From Prevotella scopos JCM 17725 (lineage in GTDB: Bacteria; Bacteroidota; Bacteroidia; Bacteroidales; Bacteroidaceae), in NCBI RefSeq assembly GCF_018127785.1, contig NZ_CP072389.1:1364001-1428000 (forward strand): a stretch of DNA of 64,000 bases, read 5' to 3'. The notes under the pieces are model-generated. The model worked only from the letters and a program-made list of their open reading frames with translations. It ran no database searches and was not told the DNA's origin. This document shows, one piece after another, positions 1 to 8,350 of the stretch (position 1 is its first letter; every line of letters starts with the position of its first letter). Position numbers and translations under genes: made by a program.

Positions 1-672
1 GAGATAATACTTCCTATCTACATTCTTTTCCAGAATTTCTAATGTATTTTCATAATGAGATACACTTAGCTTAAGATAGTTTTGATCAAATAGTTCTTTT
101 ACATGTTGTGAAGTAAATCTCTCAGCAAAATTGTTAGGGACATCTTCTAATGTTGCAAATATCAAAACACGACTTCTCTTTTGGGGTAAATGGAAATCAA
201 TAGTATTAAATACATGAGAGAACACATGATATCCTTCTTTTTCCAATTCCTCCTGAATTCTTGCATAGGTTTTTCCTCTATCATGACGGAATAGATTCTT
301 TACATTTTCCAAAAGGACGTATCGGGGATGTTTTACTTCTATAATATCCATTATTCTAAAAAACATCTGACCTCTAACTTCATTAAATCCTGTTTGTTCC
401 CCCATAACACTAAAGGTCTGACATGGAAATCCTCCTGTAAGTAAATCAAAATCTGGAAGTTTCCTAATATTGTCTTTATTTGATGTGAATTTAACAATAT
501 CCCCCATATCAATCTCATTTTCTACATTAAAATTTGCTTGATAGGTTTCCTTAGCCTTTGTATCTATTTCGGAATAACCAACACAATTAAAGCTCATTAT
601 TCCATCATTTGTTAGTAAATCAAGAGCACGACGAAATCCACCAATGCCAGAAAACAATTCTAAGTGTGTCAT
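1..672 (-). CDS. DNA (cytosine-5) methyltransferase, C-terminally truncated by the window edge
   Basis: This reading frame is open from an ATG at 672 to the left edge and has no stop in the window. It encodes about 224 residues of a C5-cytosine DNA methyltransferase. Visible motifs are the SAM-binding motif I near the N-terminus (LELFSGIGGF), the catalytic Pro-Cys loop (GGFPCQTFSVMG), the ENV motif (LLENVKN) and the motif VIII region (RSRVLIFA). The target-recognition domain and motifs IX and X lie outside the window. The start sits one base after the stop of the upstream methyltransferase (TAA-A-ATG), so the two are almost certainly co-transcribed and translationally coupled. Two different C5 enzymes side by side is the arrangement of restriction systems with an asymmetric target, where each enzyme modifies one strand. 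The cognate nuclease, if any, would lie further left. Confidence 0.93.
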   Translation of the reverse strand, partial: MTHLELFSGIGGFRRALDLLTNDGIMSFNCVGYSEIDTKAKETYQANFNVENEIDMGDIVKFTSNKDNIRKLPDFDLLTGGFPCQTFSVMGEQTGFNEVRGQMFFRIMDIIEVKHPRYVLLENVKNLFRHDRGKTYARIQEELEKEGYHVFSHVFNTIDFHLPQKRSRVLIFATLEDVPNNFAERFTSQHVKELFDQNYLKLSVSHYENTLEILEKNVDRKYYL

Positions 673-673
673 T

Positions 674-1816
674 TTATACCCTATCTATGAATTTCATTAA
701 TCCATCACCAATAGCTTTGGCAAGTTTCACTGGAACAGCATTACCAACTTGAGCATACCACATATTCTGAGCCCCTGTTATAATATAATCATCAGGGAAT
801 GTCTGGATACGTGCTGCCTCACGCGGACTAAGTCCACGAGCTTCCCAAGGATGAATATACATATTACAATCATACTTCATGTGAGAAGTTATTGTCTTAC
901 AAATTTGTGTTTCATCTAATTTAAAATATTTATCTTTGAAGATGCCATTTCGACTTTTGTATGGCATAATATCTTCAATAGAAGGATGCAAAGAGTTTGC
1001 CCCTTGCGGTAATCGCTTATAAATCTCAAGATCTCTGGGATTATTATATCTATTCTTATGATTGTAAAGCTTATATATCTTTTTATTCCCATTAATAAAA
1101 CGATAAAAAGCTGTATTAGGATATATAAAGTCTCTTTCCGTAAACCCAGATTCTTCATTCTCAACATCTTTAGCGCCTTTCACTTTCTTAGCTCCAAGAT
1201 GTGGAAGTCCCTGCAAAGCATCTCTCAACACAAACGGTTTACATTTATATTTATTAATAGTATCAAATATCTCAGATGGAGTAATGCCCACCCTATTACC
1301 TATCATTATAAAGCGTTCCCTATTCTGCGGAACTCCAAAATCTTGCGCCTTAAGAAGTCTATAATCAAATAAATAGTCATCTCCAAGATAATCTTTGAAA
1401 TTTTGTTTAATTTCATCGATTTTATTTGACATTCCTTTTACATTTTCCATTACGAAAAATTGAGGGCGTACGTTCTTCAAAAAATAGAGATAAGCTTTAT
1501 ATAACTGATTTCTTGGATCATCTAAGATTCTTTGACGATTAGCCATGGAAAAGCCTTGACAAGGAGGTCCTCCACAAACCAAGGTTATATTACTTAGATA
1601 ATTTTGGTAATCATCAATATGCTTATTTAGCTCATTTATATCACCTATAAAATAATGGTCATCACCAAGATTATGATTCTTCTTATATGTGTTACAAAAT
1701 GTTTCAACTAATTCATTTACAAACCATGGTGTAAATCCAGCTTGCTCCATACCAAGACTTAATCCGCCACAGCCTGCAAATAAGTCAACAAATTTATATG
1801 TTTTCTTCCTCACCAT
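674..1816 (-). CDS. DNA (cytosine-5) methyltransferase, full length
   Basis: This is a complete 380-residue C5-cytosine DNA methyltransferase that transfers a methyl group from SAM to cytosine in a specific DNA target. Motif I is FVDLFAGCGG near residue 9. The catalytic loop is GGPPCQGFSM near residue 83, motif VI is MENVKGM, motif VIII is QNRERFIMIG, and motif X near the C-terminus is QVGNAVPVKLA. The length is normal for a stand-alone type II enzyme. It is the first large gene of a minus-strand operon with a second C5 enzyme one base downstream. Its start overlaps by one base the stop of a 36-codon ORF. A strong promoter lies about 200 bp upstream. The recognition sequence cannot be read from the protein. 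Confidence 0.95.
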   Translation of the reverse strand: MVRKKTYKFVDLFAGCGGLSLGMEQAGFTPWFVNELVETFCNTYKKNHNLGDDHYFIGDINELNKHIDDYQNYLSNITLVCGGPPCQGFSMANRQRILDDPRNQLYKAYLYFLKNVRPQFFVMENVKGMSNKIDEIKQNFKDYLGDDYLFDYRLLKAQDFGVPQNRERFIMIGNRVGITPSEIFDTINKYKCKPFVLRDALQGLPHLGAKKVKGAKDVENEESGFTERDFIYPNTAFYRFINGNKKIYKLYNHKNRYNNPRDLEIYKRLPQGANSLHPSIEDIMPYKSRNGIFKDKYFKLDETQICKTITSHMKYDCNMYIHPWEARGLSPREAARIQTFPDDYIITGAQNMWYAQVGNAVPVKLAKAIGDGLMKFIDRV

Positions 1817-1926
1817 TAATAATCCAACTTATTCAAGATAATGTGACCAAGTCTTTCAGTGTTATATCCGAAATCTCGGCAATAGTTATGAGCAATATAA
1901 CTAAGTATTTCTATGTATTTTGTCAT
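1816..1926 (-). CDS. Small ORF (36 aa) overlapping the methyltransferase start
   Basis: A 36-codon ORF starts at ATG 1926 and ends with a TAA that overlaps the methyltransferase ATG in the arrangement TAATG. Its product begins MTKYIEILSYIAHNYC and ends LNKLDY. I do not recognise it. The frame stays open about 15 codons upstream of the ATG, so it could be slightly longer with another start, or the remnant of a larger controller protein. Its position between a good promoter and the methyltransferase operon, with stop-start overlap, favours real translation and coupling. Shortness and the lack of a recognised family keep confidence low. Confidence 0.4.
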   Translation of the reverse strand: MTKYIEILSYIAHNYCRDFGYNTERLGHIILNKLDY

Positions 1927-2024
1927 TGATTTCAAGAGCCTTATTCTATTACCATCTACCGCAGTGATTGTTGGTTATAGCCTTCTCCTCGTTTAGTACA
2001 AAACAGTGTTATACATACTCACTG

Positions 2025-2056
2025 CAAAGATAATCATTTTCAGACAGAATGACAAA
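2025..2056 (-). promoter_or_regulatory. Bacteroidetes promoter for the methyltransferase operon
   Basis: On the minus strand TTTG (2056-2053) is followed after 20 bp by TATCTTTG (2032-2025). This fits the Bacteroidetes -33/-7 consensus. It fires towards the small ORF at 1926 and the two methyltransferases, predicting a leader of about 90 nt. Confidence 0.75.
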
Positions 2057-2342
2057 AAAAACAGAAAAGAAGAGATTTTGTGTAAACAGAAGAGGGTGAA
2101 CAAATCAGGATTGCTGTACGACGCGACGACGCAAAAAAGGTTCTTCCGTTTTAAATACTTGAAGACTTTACGTGTTGCTTTAACGGAAGAAGAAAACAAG
2201 GGGCTTCCAAGATTTGGAGTGATAAGGTAAGTCTCTCGATATAATACGCACACAGAGAAAGGGAATACCCCATACTCCCCTCTCAGCAAGAGAACTAAAA
2301 GCTTTTTGATTCTGGCTCTATAATGAGTCATGTGGTGCATAC

Positions 2343-2425
2343 CATCCGCACCACATGTGCTAAGCATCCGCACCACATGTGCTAAGCATCCGCACCACAC
2401 GTGCTAAGCATCCGCACCACACGTG
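2343..2425. repeat. 22-bp tandem repeat, 3.75 copies, GCACCACATGTGC family
   Basis: The unit CATCCGCACCACATGTGCTA+AG repeats with an exact 22-bp period at 2343, 2365, 2387 and 2409; the last copy is partial. Two copies carry CACACGTG instead of CACATGTG, so the palindromic core is kept while its centre changes. Related blocks occur at about 6439-6487, 23509-23592, 32405-32482 and 43055-43130. The remainder of 2430-2643 holds AT-rich sequence and short direct repeats of ACGGAATT, but no gene. Confidence 0.85.
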
Positions 2426-2643
2426 TGGAATATCAACACACAACCCATACAGTAGGTTATAGGACCTTTCTTTTGTCATTATTGATGGACACGGAATAAT
2501 GCAATACACTCACGGAAACTACATAAACTACAAAAACTTATATCCATTGTTAATCAGTAGGTTACGAAACAGGTTCACGGAATTATTACGAAGGTTCACG
2601 GAATTCTCACGGAATTTCTGTGAATTCTCAGGGGCATGTAGAG

Positions 2644-4314
2644 CTACTCCACCAAAACCCAAAAATTATCTTCACTGAATCTTATTCTACCTGCTTTCTT
2701 TAATTTTTTTAATTGATAATCTATCTTATTATTCTTTTGCCGAACATTTAACACGTCAGATAATTTATTCATTAACAAATTATCTATATCTTTACGAGAA
2801 GCTTTGCCAAATTTCTTCAAATACTCTACAATCATTTTCATAAAATATTCATCATCAAAGCTACGGTTTTTAATATATTGACTCTTCAGTCCCGTATCTT
2901 TCGTTTTAGATACAACCCCGTGTGATAAATAAAAATGTGGCTTCCTTCCTTCTATGAACTTATTCTTTCTAAGAAAAGCAGCTTGTTCATCCGAAATTAA
3001 TTTTCGTTTTTGGACATTATCTAACAACATTATTTCTTCAAGACTAATATCAGGATTTTCCGTCAAGATACGTGCAAAGTTCTCATCAATTACCTTACCT
3101 ATAATCGTTACTCTAACCTTACCGTCAGAGAAATCGTATTCAGGCAACGGAAACAATCTAACTCGTTGGTTAATAAACATTTTCTTTATGCCTCCACCCT
3201 CTGTCTCTATCATATTCAGATTACGCATAGCTTCTACCAAGAAACGGTTCCGATAAACAGACTCTGGACAATCCTTAGTCACAACATTTTCCACACTTTG
3301 TGGCAAAAACATTCCATGATTCTGGAAAATTATATGACTATCTTCAAACTCTACAACTTCTATTCTTGCACACTTTGTATAATCTTGGTGTGCAATAGCA
3401 TTATTTAGAGGCTCTCGTATGTTAAACATATCATAACGTAACATTTCGTTTGGGAAAAGAGATTCTGGTCTCACGAGACAGTACTTCACATTCCTTACCT
3501 TGTTGTATAAACGGTCAATACTCAGCAGTAATGGCATTGGTAATATCTCATAATCTTTGTTTTGATTCGTTCCTAAACTCCTTAAGGACCAACGAATACA
3601 GGCTACATAAGGATTAAGAAGGTGTTCACTTTCTTCTTTTCCCAACAGTACAAGGGCAGCTCTGGTAATTTTACCATTGATTGTTACTTTCGCTTTATCA
3701 AGGAATTTCGCATTATCCCATGCTAAAATCTCTGCTTTCCGATAGGGATTACGGATAATATATTCCTTACGAGCTTTTTCTATTGCATCAGCATCTAAGT
3801 CTTCGATAGACGCATCAGGTATGATTTCGACACTCCAATCATCTGTGATTTCAAGTTCTGACAATATTGTTTTTAGTCTCTCTTCTCTCATTTCAATAAG
3901 AGAGTCACCAACTCTCTGCCATGCCTTATTATGAGCATAAACAGGTAACTTTGCTTTGTGTTTAGGGACTGTAATTATCCAAACAATTTGGTCAGTGTCC
4001 TCAGCTCTAAGTTCATCTATATTCAGATCCTCTATTGGCAGATTTCGACATTTCTCTGCTATTTTTGCTTTAGCAGATTCAATATTATAATTCCCAAAAT
4101 TTTGAATACCGATGACCTCTAATGTTTTGTCTTGAATTCCAAGAACAATGGCACCACCATTCATATTAGAAATTGCAGAAATATAAGAAACAACATCATC
4201 ACCTTCATGTCCACAAAGACTGTTTTTTAGATTCTTATACTCTTTCCAATCGCATCCTTCGTTCTCGTTAGGATATTGAATCCGTATATACTCTGTTATA
4301 TCTTGTCTATTCAT
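2644..4314 (-). CDS. AlbA_2 / HATPase_c_4 ATP-binding regulator-like protein
   Basis: This is a protein of about 556 residues of the divergent-AAA/Schlafen-AlbA_2 group. The N-terminal part (roughly residues 5-130) matches AlbA_2, with the core WKEYKNLKNSL and the turn NMNGGAIVLGIQD. The middle (roughly 290-390) has the HATPase_c_4 signature NIREPLNNAIAHQDY, followed by FQNHGMFLP. The C-terminus looks like winged-helix DNA-binding segments. The reading frame extends 34 codons upstream, but I chose ATG 4314 because MNRQDITEYI begins the conserved domain. A TACATTTG (-7 type) lies just upstream at 4347-4340, which would put the longer start upstream of the transcript. Family members are usually annotated as putative transcriptional regulators and often sit near restriction-modification or other defence genes, as here. 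Confidence 0.85.
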   Translation of the reverse strand: MNRQDITEYIRIQYPNENEGCDWKEYKNLKNSLCGHEGDDVVSYISAISNMNGGAIVLGIQDKTLEVIGIQNFGNYNIESAKAKIAEKCRNLPIEDLNIDELRAEDTDQIVWIITVPKHKAKLPVYAHNKAWQRVGDSLIEMREERLKTILSELEITDDWSVEIIPDASIEDLDADAIEKARKEYIIRNPYRKAEILAWDNAKFLDKAKVTINGKITRAALVLLGKEESEHLLNPYVACIRWSLRSLGTNQNKDYEILPMPLLLSIDRLYNKVRNVKYCLVRPESLFPNEMLRYDMFNIREPLNNAIAHQDYTKCARIEVVEFEDSHIIFQNHGMFLPQSVENVVTKDCPESVYRNRFLVEAMRNLNMIETEGGGIKKMFINQRVRLFPLPEYDFSDGKVRVTIIGKVIDENFARILTENPDISLEEIMLLDNVQKRKLISDEQAAFLRKNKFIEGRKPHFYLSHGVVSKTKDTGLKSQYIKNRSFDDEYFMKMIVEYLKKFGKASRKDIDNLLMNKLSDVLNVRQKNNKIDYQLKKLKKAGRIRFSEDNFWVLVE

Positions 4315-4339
4315 ATTTGTCAAAATTATATTTATATCA

Positions 4340-4347
4340 CAAATGTA
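4340..4347 (-). promoter_or_regulatory. -7 promoter element upstream of the AlbA_2 gene
   Basis: TACATTTG on the minus strand matches TAnnTTTG and lies about 26 bp from the chosen ATG. I see no well-spaced -33 TTTG, so this is only a partial match. Confidence 0.4.
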
Positions 4348-4601
4348 CAAAACAAAACTGAAATGGCACCCACAAATCATCAAAATAACATATTCTATCT
4401 TTCTGCCCCATCCCAAAGGGAGAGGGAGTGAATAGCAAGATATCCTTTAGGCTGGTGTACAAGTTAACGAATTAACAGAATATACACACATCCACTTATT
4501 TATCTATATATATCGCGACTACTTGTTCGTCTGCCCTCCCATTGTTCCCTTTTCCAACACCTCACTACCCTATTCCTCTGTTACCGCCCCCTATGTGTTC
4601 A

Positions 4602-4787
4602 TCTGTTACTATGTCTTTTACATACTCAGTCCCCTATGTCTTTATGTCATTCTGGCTTCCGTTCCTCTGTTACTATGTCTTTTACATACTCAGTCCCCTA
4701 TGTCTTTATGTCATTCTGGCTTCCGTTCCTCTGTTACCATGTCTTTTACATACTCTGTCCCTTATGTCTTTATGTCATTCTGGCTTC
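4602..4787. repeat. 64-bp direct tandem repeat, about 2.9 copies
   Basis: Copies run 4602-4665, 4666-4729 and 4730-4787, each beginning TCTGTTAC(T/C)ATGTC and ending in the CATTCTGGCTTC segment. The first two copies are identical over the unit and the third has a few substitutions. The core TTTATGTCATTCTG also occurs singly near 10485 and, as TTATGTCATTCTG, near 24191. ORFs across this block exist only because 64 is not a multiple of 3 and all frames are stop-poor; they do not look like genes. Confidence 0.9.
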
Positions 4788-4811
4788 ATAAATGTAAAGT
4801 ATTTTTACAAA

Positions 4812-6382
4812 CTTCCTATTTTGTCGGTAACTTGTGAGTGGCAAGTTGGGCAATATCCTCCCTTTTTGTCTCGCACGTTTAGGGACAAATTCGTAAGTAT
4901 CAACAAAACAATAGTTTATAAGATAAAACAAAGAAGGCGAAATTCGAAAAATCACAAGTTTATTTATGGATGAAGTGCAGGTAAAGAAGTGAAAGAAAGG
5001 GAGATTCGTTATAAAAAGGGAGAATTTGTTTATATTTTTCACAACAAAGCCTTATTCCTTCCCTATTCGTCGCACCTAACCTCCTAAGTTGTCGACCACC
5101 CCACCCCAATAGCTACTAAAGTGTCGCACCATCCTTACTAATTTGTCGCAACCTACTTACTAATCTGTCGCCGCTAAGTTACTAATTTGTCGTCGATTAG
5201 TCGTGTAACTATTTAAGATTCAATGGCTTTGAGGTCCCTTACTAATATCTAATAAAGATTATATAACGATAATCTAAGTTCTGAAGAGAGTTTTTGTTTT
5301 AAAGAAAAATATATTTTCTCGGTGTGTGAAGAAGACTTTAAACAAAGCTTTTGGGTGCAACCTCCCTTTTTGTCGCACATAGGTTTTAGGGTACTACGGG
5401 CGGTTTTTGTTGCGTCGTGACGTGGTCATGGGTGGTTTTTTTGATAGAGTTTTTTCGCTTGGTAGCTAGTTTTTAGGAGTCTGGCAGTGCGTTGAGTGCT
5501 TGCTTCTTTCGGGTGATATTACGCACTTTGTCGCACGTATTTGTTTTGTTTTCAGAGCGTTTTAAGAAGGTGTTTCTTTGCGTTTTAATGCTTTTTTGAA
5601 GTAAGATACGGGCATTTAGCTTGCTCTGAATATATTTTTATATATTTGTGTATCAGTATATTATCCATTCCGTTCGTTTCAGTTGCTAGCTCTCCCCTAT
5701 CCCCCTGCAATACTTTTGTTTCCAGCGTGCTATGTGTTGCTTTTGTATCTTTTTCTTCTCTTTGGATCGTCGCTTTAGGTTTAGAATTTTCTTCTGTGCC
5801 TATTGCGATTCATTGTGCAAGAAGTTTTGTGTGTTTTCGTTCACTTTTTACGCTTGTTATTGTTGTGAGTTTTCTGTCTCTGGCTATCTTTCGATGTCTA
5901 TGTCAGGTGTTTTTAGACTAGAGTTTTTCTTCCTATTTTGTCGCTCTTCGTTGTTTTTATGTTTCCAACGATTATAATGAAGGTATTTGAGCGTACATGA
6001 TAACTGAGACAAATAGGGAAATAATATCCGTAGTCTATCCGCTTTTGAATGTACATATATAACAGATAATGAGCATGTTACACGTTTTTTATTCATCTAA
6101 AATCACTTAAAAGTAAGAAAACTTGTCACTTTTTTGTCGCACTTTACTTTTATCGTATCTTGCTTTACTATTGATTTTCAGGGATTTACATTGCTATATA
6201 CAGCTATAGAAAAGAACTTCCCTTTTTGTCGTGTCAAGCCTAATCGGACGTATATTCCCTATTTGTCGGAGCCATTCAGAATGTTATGATTTACCTTTTT
6301 TATATATAGTTTGGAAGAATCTTCCTATTTTGTCGCTTTACTGCATTGTTTCAAATAGAGTTTTCTCTCCCTATTTGTCGCA
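4812..6382 (+). repeat. Iteron-like array: about 15 copies of (C)CCTATTTTGTCGCA in gene-free DNA
   Basis: Copies of a TTTGTCGCA-type motif, nearly always preceded by a pyrimidine/AT stretch (CCCTATT, TTACTAAT), lie near 4815, 4857, 5057, 5083, 5113, 5134, 5157, 5178, 5361, 5524, 5929, 6128, 6218, 6255, 6320 and 6366. All are on the plus strand. They cluster in two spacings: tight (about 20-25 bp) between 5057 and 5195, and loose elsewhere. No convincing gene lies between 4350 and 6680. Same-strand iterated motifs in gene-free DNA are typical of plasmid or secondary-chromosome replication origins, where they bind the initiator. That role is an inference here, as no initiator gene was recognised in the window. 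Confidence 0.6.
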
Positions 6383-6681
6383 TCATTCACCATAGACTTG
6401 CTGAGGTTTTTCCTATTCTTGTAATGTTATATGCCCTCAGCACGTGCAGTGCTAAGCCTTCGCACCAAGTGTGCGGAGCCTTCGCACGATAATAAATAAT
6501 GTGTACGGAGATTCATCATGAGTTCATAATATCTTTTAAAGTGCTTTACTTTTTGTATTTATATCTACTAGTTTAGTTATCAATTTGAATAACTATCTAT
6601 TTTTCTCTATTAATCTAAAAGTCTATTTTACAAGTATTTAATGTAAAAAAGCTAATTTAATAAAGATAATTAATTATCTAT

Positions 6682-6712
6682 TTTGATAATTGAAATAAAG
6701 TTTTTATCTTTG
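6682..6712 (+). promoter_or_regulatory. Promoter of the higBA-like operon
   Basis: TTTG at 6682-6685 is followed after 19 bp by TATCTTTG at 6705-6712, a full Bacteroidetes promoter. The toxin ATG is 25 bp further on. Such operons are commonly autoregulated by the antitoxin at this site (family knowledge). Confidence 0.8.
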
Positions 6713-6737
6713 CATCATCTACATATACCTGAAGCTT

Positions 6738-7058
6738 ATGATTATAACCTCAGAAGACGAAGCTCTCTTCGAATTATACACAAATGGCAAGACATCAGAT
6801 AAAAGATATAGGAGTTTGCCGCCCCAAGTAATAAAGGGGTTTAAGAAAGCCGTTGATTACATGATAGCTGCTCGGCGAATAGAAGACCTCTTCCCTTTGA
6901 AAGGACTTAACTACGAAGCCCTGAAAGGTAAAAGGAAAGGACAAGAGTCAGTACGTTGCAATGGTGCATGGCGGCTGATATTCCGAAGTTCTCCTATTGA
7001 TGGAAGCATCATTATTACAAACATTCAACTATTAGAAATTTCACATCATTATGACTAA
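6738..7058 (+). CDS. higB: HigB/RelE-type mRNA interferase toxin
   Basis: This 106-residue protein has the size and layout of HigB-type plasmid-maintenance killer toxins, which cleave mRNA at the ribosome. Visible signatures are the central LKGLNYEALKGKRKG segment and the conserved RCNGAWRLIFR strand. The C-terminus, ITNIQLLEISHHYD, matches the usual ...I.DYH end of the fold. It overlaps the downstream antitoxin gene by 8 bp, and toxin-before-antitoxin order is typical of higBA. The promoter is 25 bp upstream. It lies next to the iteron-like array, which would suit a stabilisation role for a replicon. Confidence 0.88.
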   Translation: MIITSEDEALFELYTNGKTSDKRYRSLPPQVIKGFKKAVDYMIAARRIEDLFPLKGLNYEALKGKRKGQESVRCNGAWRLIFRSSPIDGSIIITNIQLLEISHHYD

Positions 7059-8166
7059 GTTTAGCTTTAATCAGGCTGTTCCCTTTGAGGCAACTCACGT
7101 GGGAGAAGTGATTAAGGACGAGCTCTCTGCTCGCGATATGAAGCAGAGTGAATTGTCTGGACTCACTGGCATACAGAGACCAATTCTGAATGATGTCATA
7201 AAAGGCAAGCGTTCTCTAACGCCTGAAATGGCATTATTATTGGAAAAAGCTCTTAATATTTCTGCGACATTTCTCATGCAGGTTCAGACACAATACGAAT
7301 TAGACAGTGCAAAACTGAGCGAAAGAGTTGTGTTGCAGACAAAAATGTTGGACGTATGGAATGTTCTCAAAGAACAAATAAACACACTATTTTTTAAGAA
7401 AGTTGGTATTATAAATGGCAATGTCATCGACGATGTCAAAAGAATCTTTGATGTGTTTTCTGTTGAAAATTTAGATAGTTTCTTGGAACTTAAAGCAAAG
7501 GAAAAAGAACTTTCTTACTATTATCGTAAGTCTGACAAAGTTACCACGAATCCGATAGATATCTTTTCATGGAAATACTATTGTTACTATCTTTCTCAAC
7601 ATGATAATTCTTCTTTGGGCAATTTCGATAAGAATGGTGTAAGTGAATTAACAAAAGGTCTTAACGAAGTATTTAAAGAGAATAAGGAAACTATCAAAAA
7701 GACAGCCACACTTCTGAATAAATTTGGTATTCGCTTTTTACATGTTACGAAAATTGGTCAGGTCCCAGTGGACGGTATGTCATTTTGGATAGGTGATAAC
7801 CCAACCATTGTTGTTACTGAGCGCATCCCTTTTATTGATAATTTTGCTTTTACAATTTTACATGAGGTTGGTCATGTTTACAATCATCTTGTAAGGGATG
7901 GTCAAGCAATGATAAATATTCCTGATGATAAGAAATCTTTGGAGGAAACAGAGGCTGACGAATTTGCTTTGAATGCTGTTATTCCAACTCCAGAATGGAA
8001 GAAATTTTTAGTTAGGACTCGCGATGTTGTTCCTTATAAGATTGCTCCTTATATAAAGGCTGAAGCTGAAAAGCATGGTGTAAATCCTCAAATACTTTTT
8101 GGTAGATATAAGTATGAGATTGGCATGTACAAAATAAAGAATTGTTTTGAAAATAAGATTTTATAG
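7051..8166 (+). CDS. higA: HigA-type antitoxin fused to an ImmA/IrrE zinc peptidase domain
   Basis: The 371-residue product starts with a HigA-type XRE helix-turn-helix (roughly residues 10-80). It includes the VGEVIKDELSARDMKQSELS start typical of HigA and the recognition segment GIQRPILNDVIKGKRSLTP. The C-terminal third has an ImmA/IrrE-type metallopeptidase core: the zinc motif HEVGH near residue 271 and a downstream EETEADEFALNAVIP helix that provides the third ligand region. Classic HigA is about 100 residues, so this is the long two-domain form. The peptidase may let the protein cleave itself or a partner under stress and derepress the operon (inference from ImmA/IrrE). It overlaps the toxin stop by 8 bp. 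Confidence 0.88.
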   Translation: MTKFSFNQAVPFEATHVGEVIKDELSARDMKQSELSGLTGIQRPILNDVIKGKRSLTPEMALLLEKALNISATFLMQVQTQYELDSAKLSERVVLQTKMLDVWNVLKEQINTLFFKKVGIINGNVIDDVKRIFDVFSVENLDSFLELKAKEKELSYYYRKSDKVTTNPIDIFSWKYYCYYLSQHDNSSLGNFDKNGVSELTKGLNEVFKENKETIKKTATLLNKFGIRFLHVTKIGQVPVDGMSFWIGDNPTIVVTERIPFIDNFAFTILHEVGHVYNHLVRDGQAMINIPDDKKSLEETEADEFALNAVIPTPEWKKFLVRTRDVVPYKIAPYIKAEAEKHGVNPQILFGRYKYEIGMYKIKNCFENKIL

Positions 8167-8350
8167 ATTAGAGCCCAACTTATGGGAATGATATTGCGTA
8201 TTGCCTCAAGTCATATTGTGGGGTAAGGGGATATTGTAGGCAAAAGTGGGTGCTTCAAGTTCAAATTATCTGCAAATTCAGTAATGAGAGGATGTGTACA
8301 CGCAAGAAGGACGTTGAAAGGCTTTGTTGCGGATTTGAGGCTATACTATA

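Noticed and set aside
2343..2425. Possible CRISPR array
   Set aside because: The 22-bp units are directly tandem with no unique spacers and no cas gene is seen in the window.
4523..4973. Overlapping ORFs of 104 and 143 codons
   Set aside because: They exist only because of the stop-poor 64-bp tandem repeat; two frames are open over the same copies.
5646..5977. Hydrophobic ORFs of 91 and 81 codons
   Set aside because: T-rich sequence in the motif array gives long Ser/Phe-rich frames without start context or family; they overlap in different frames.
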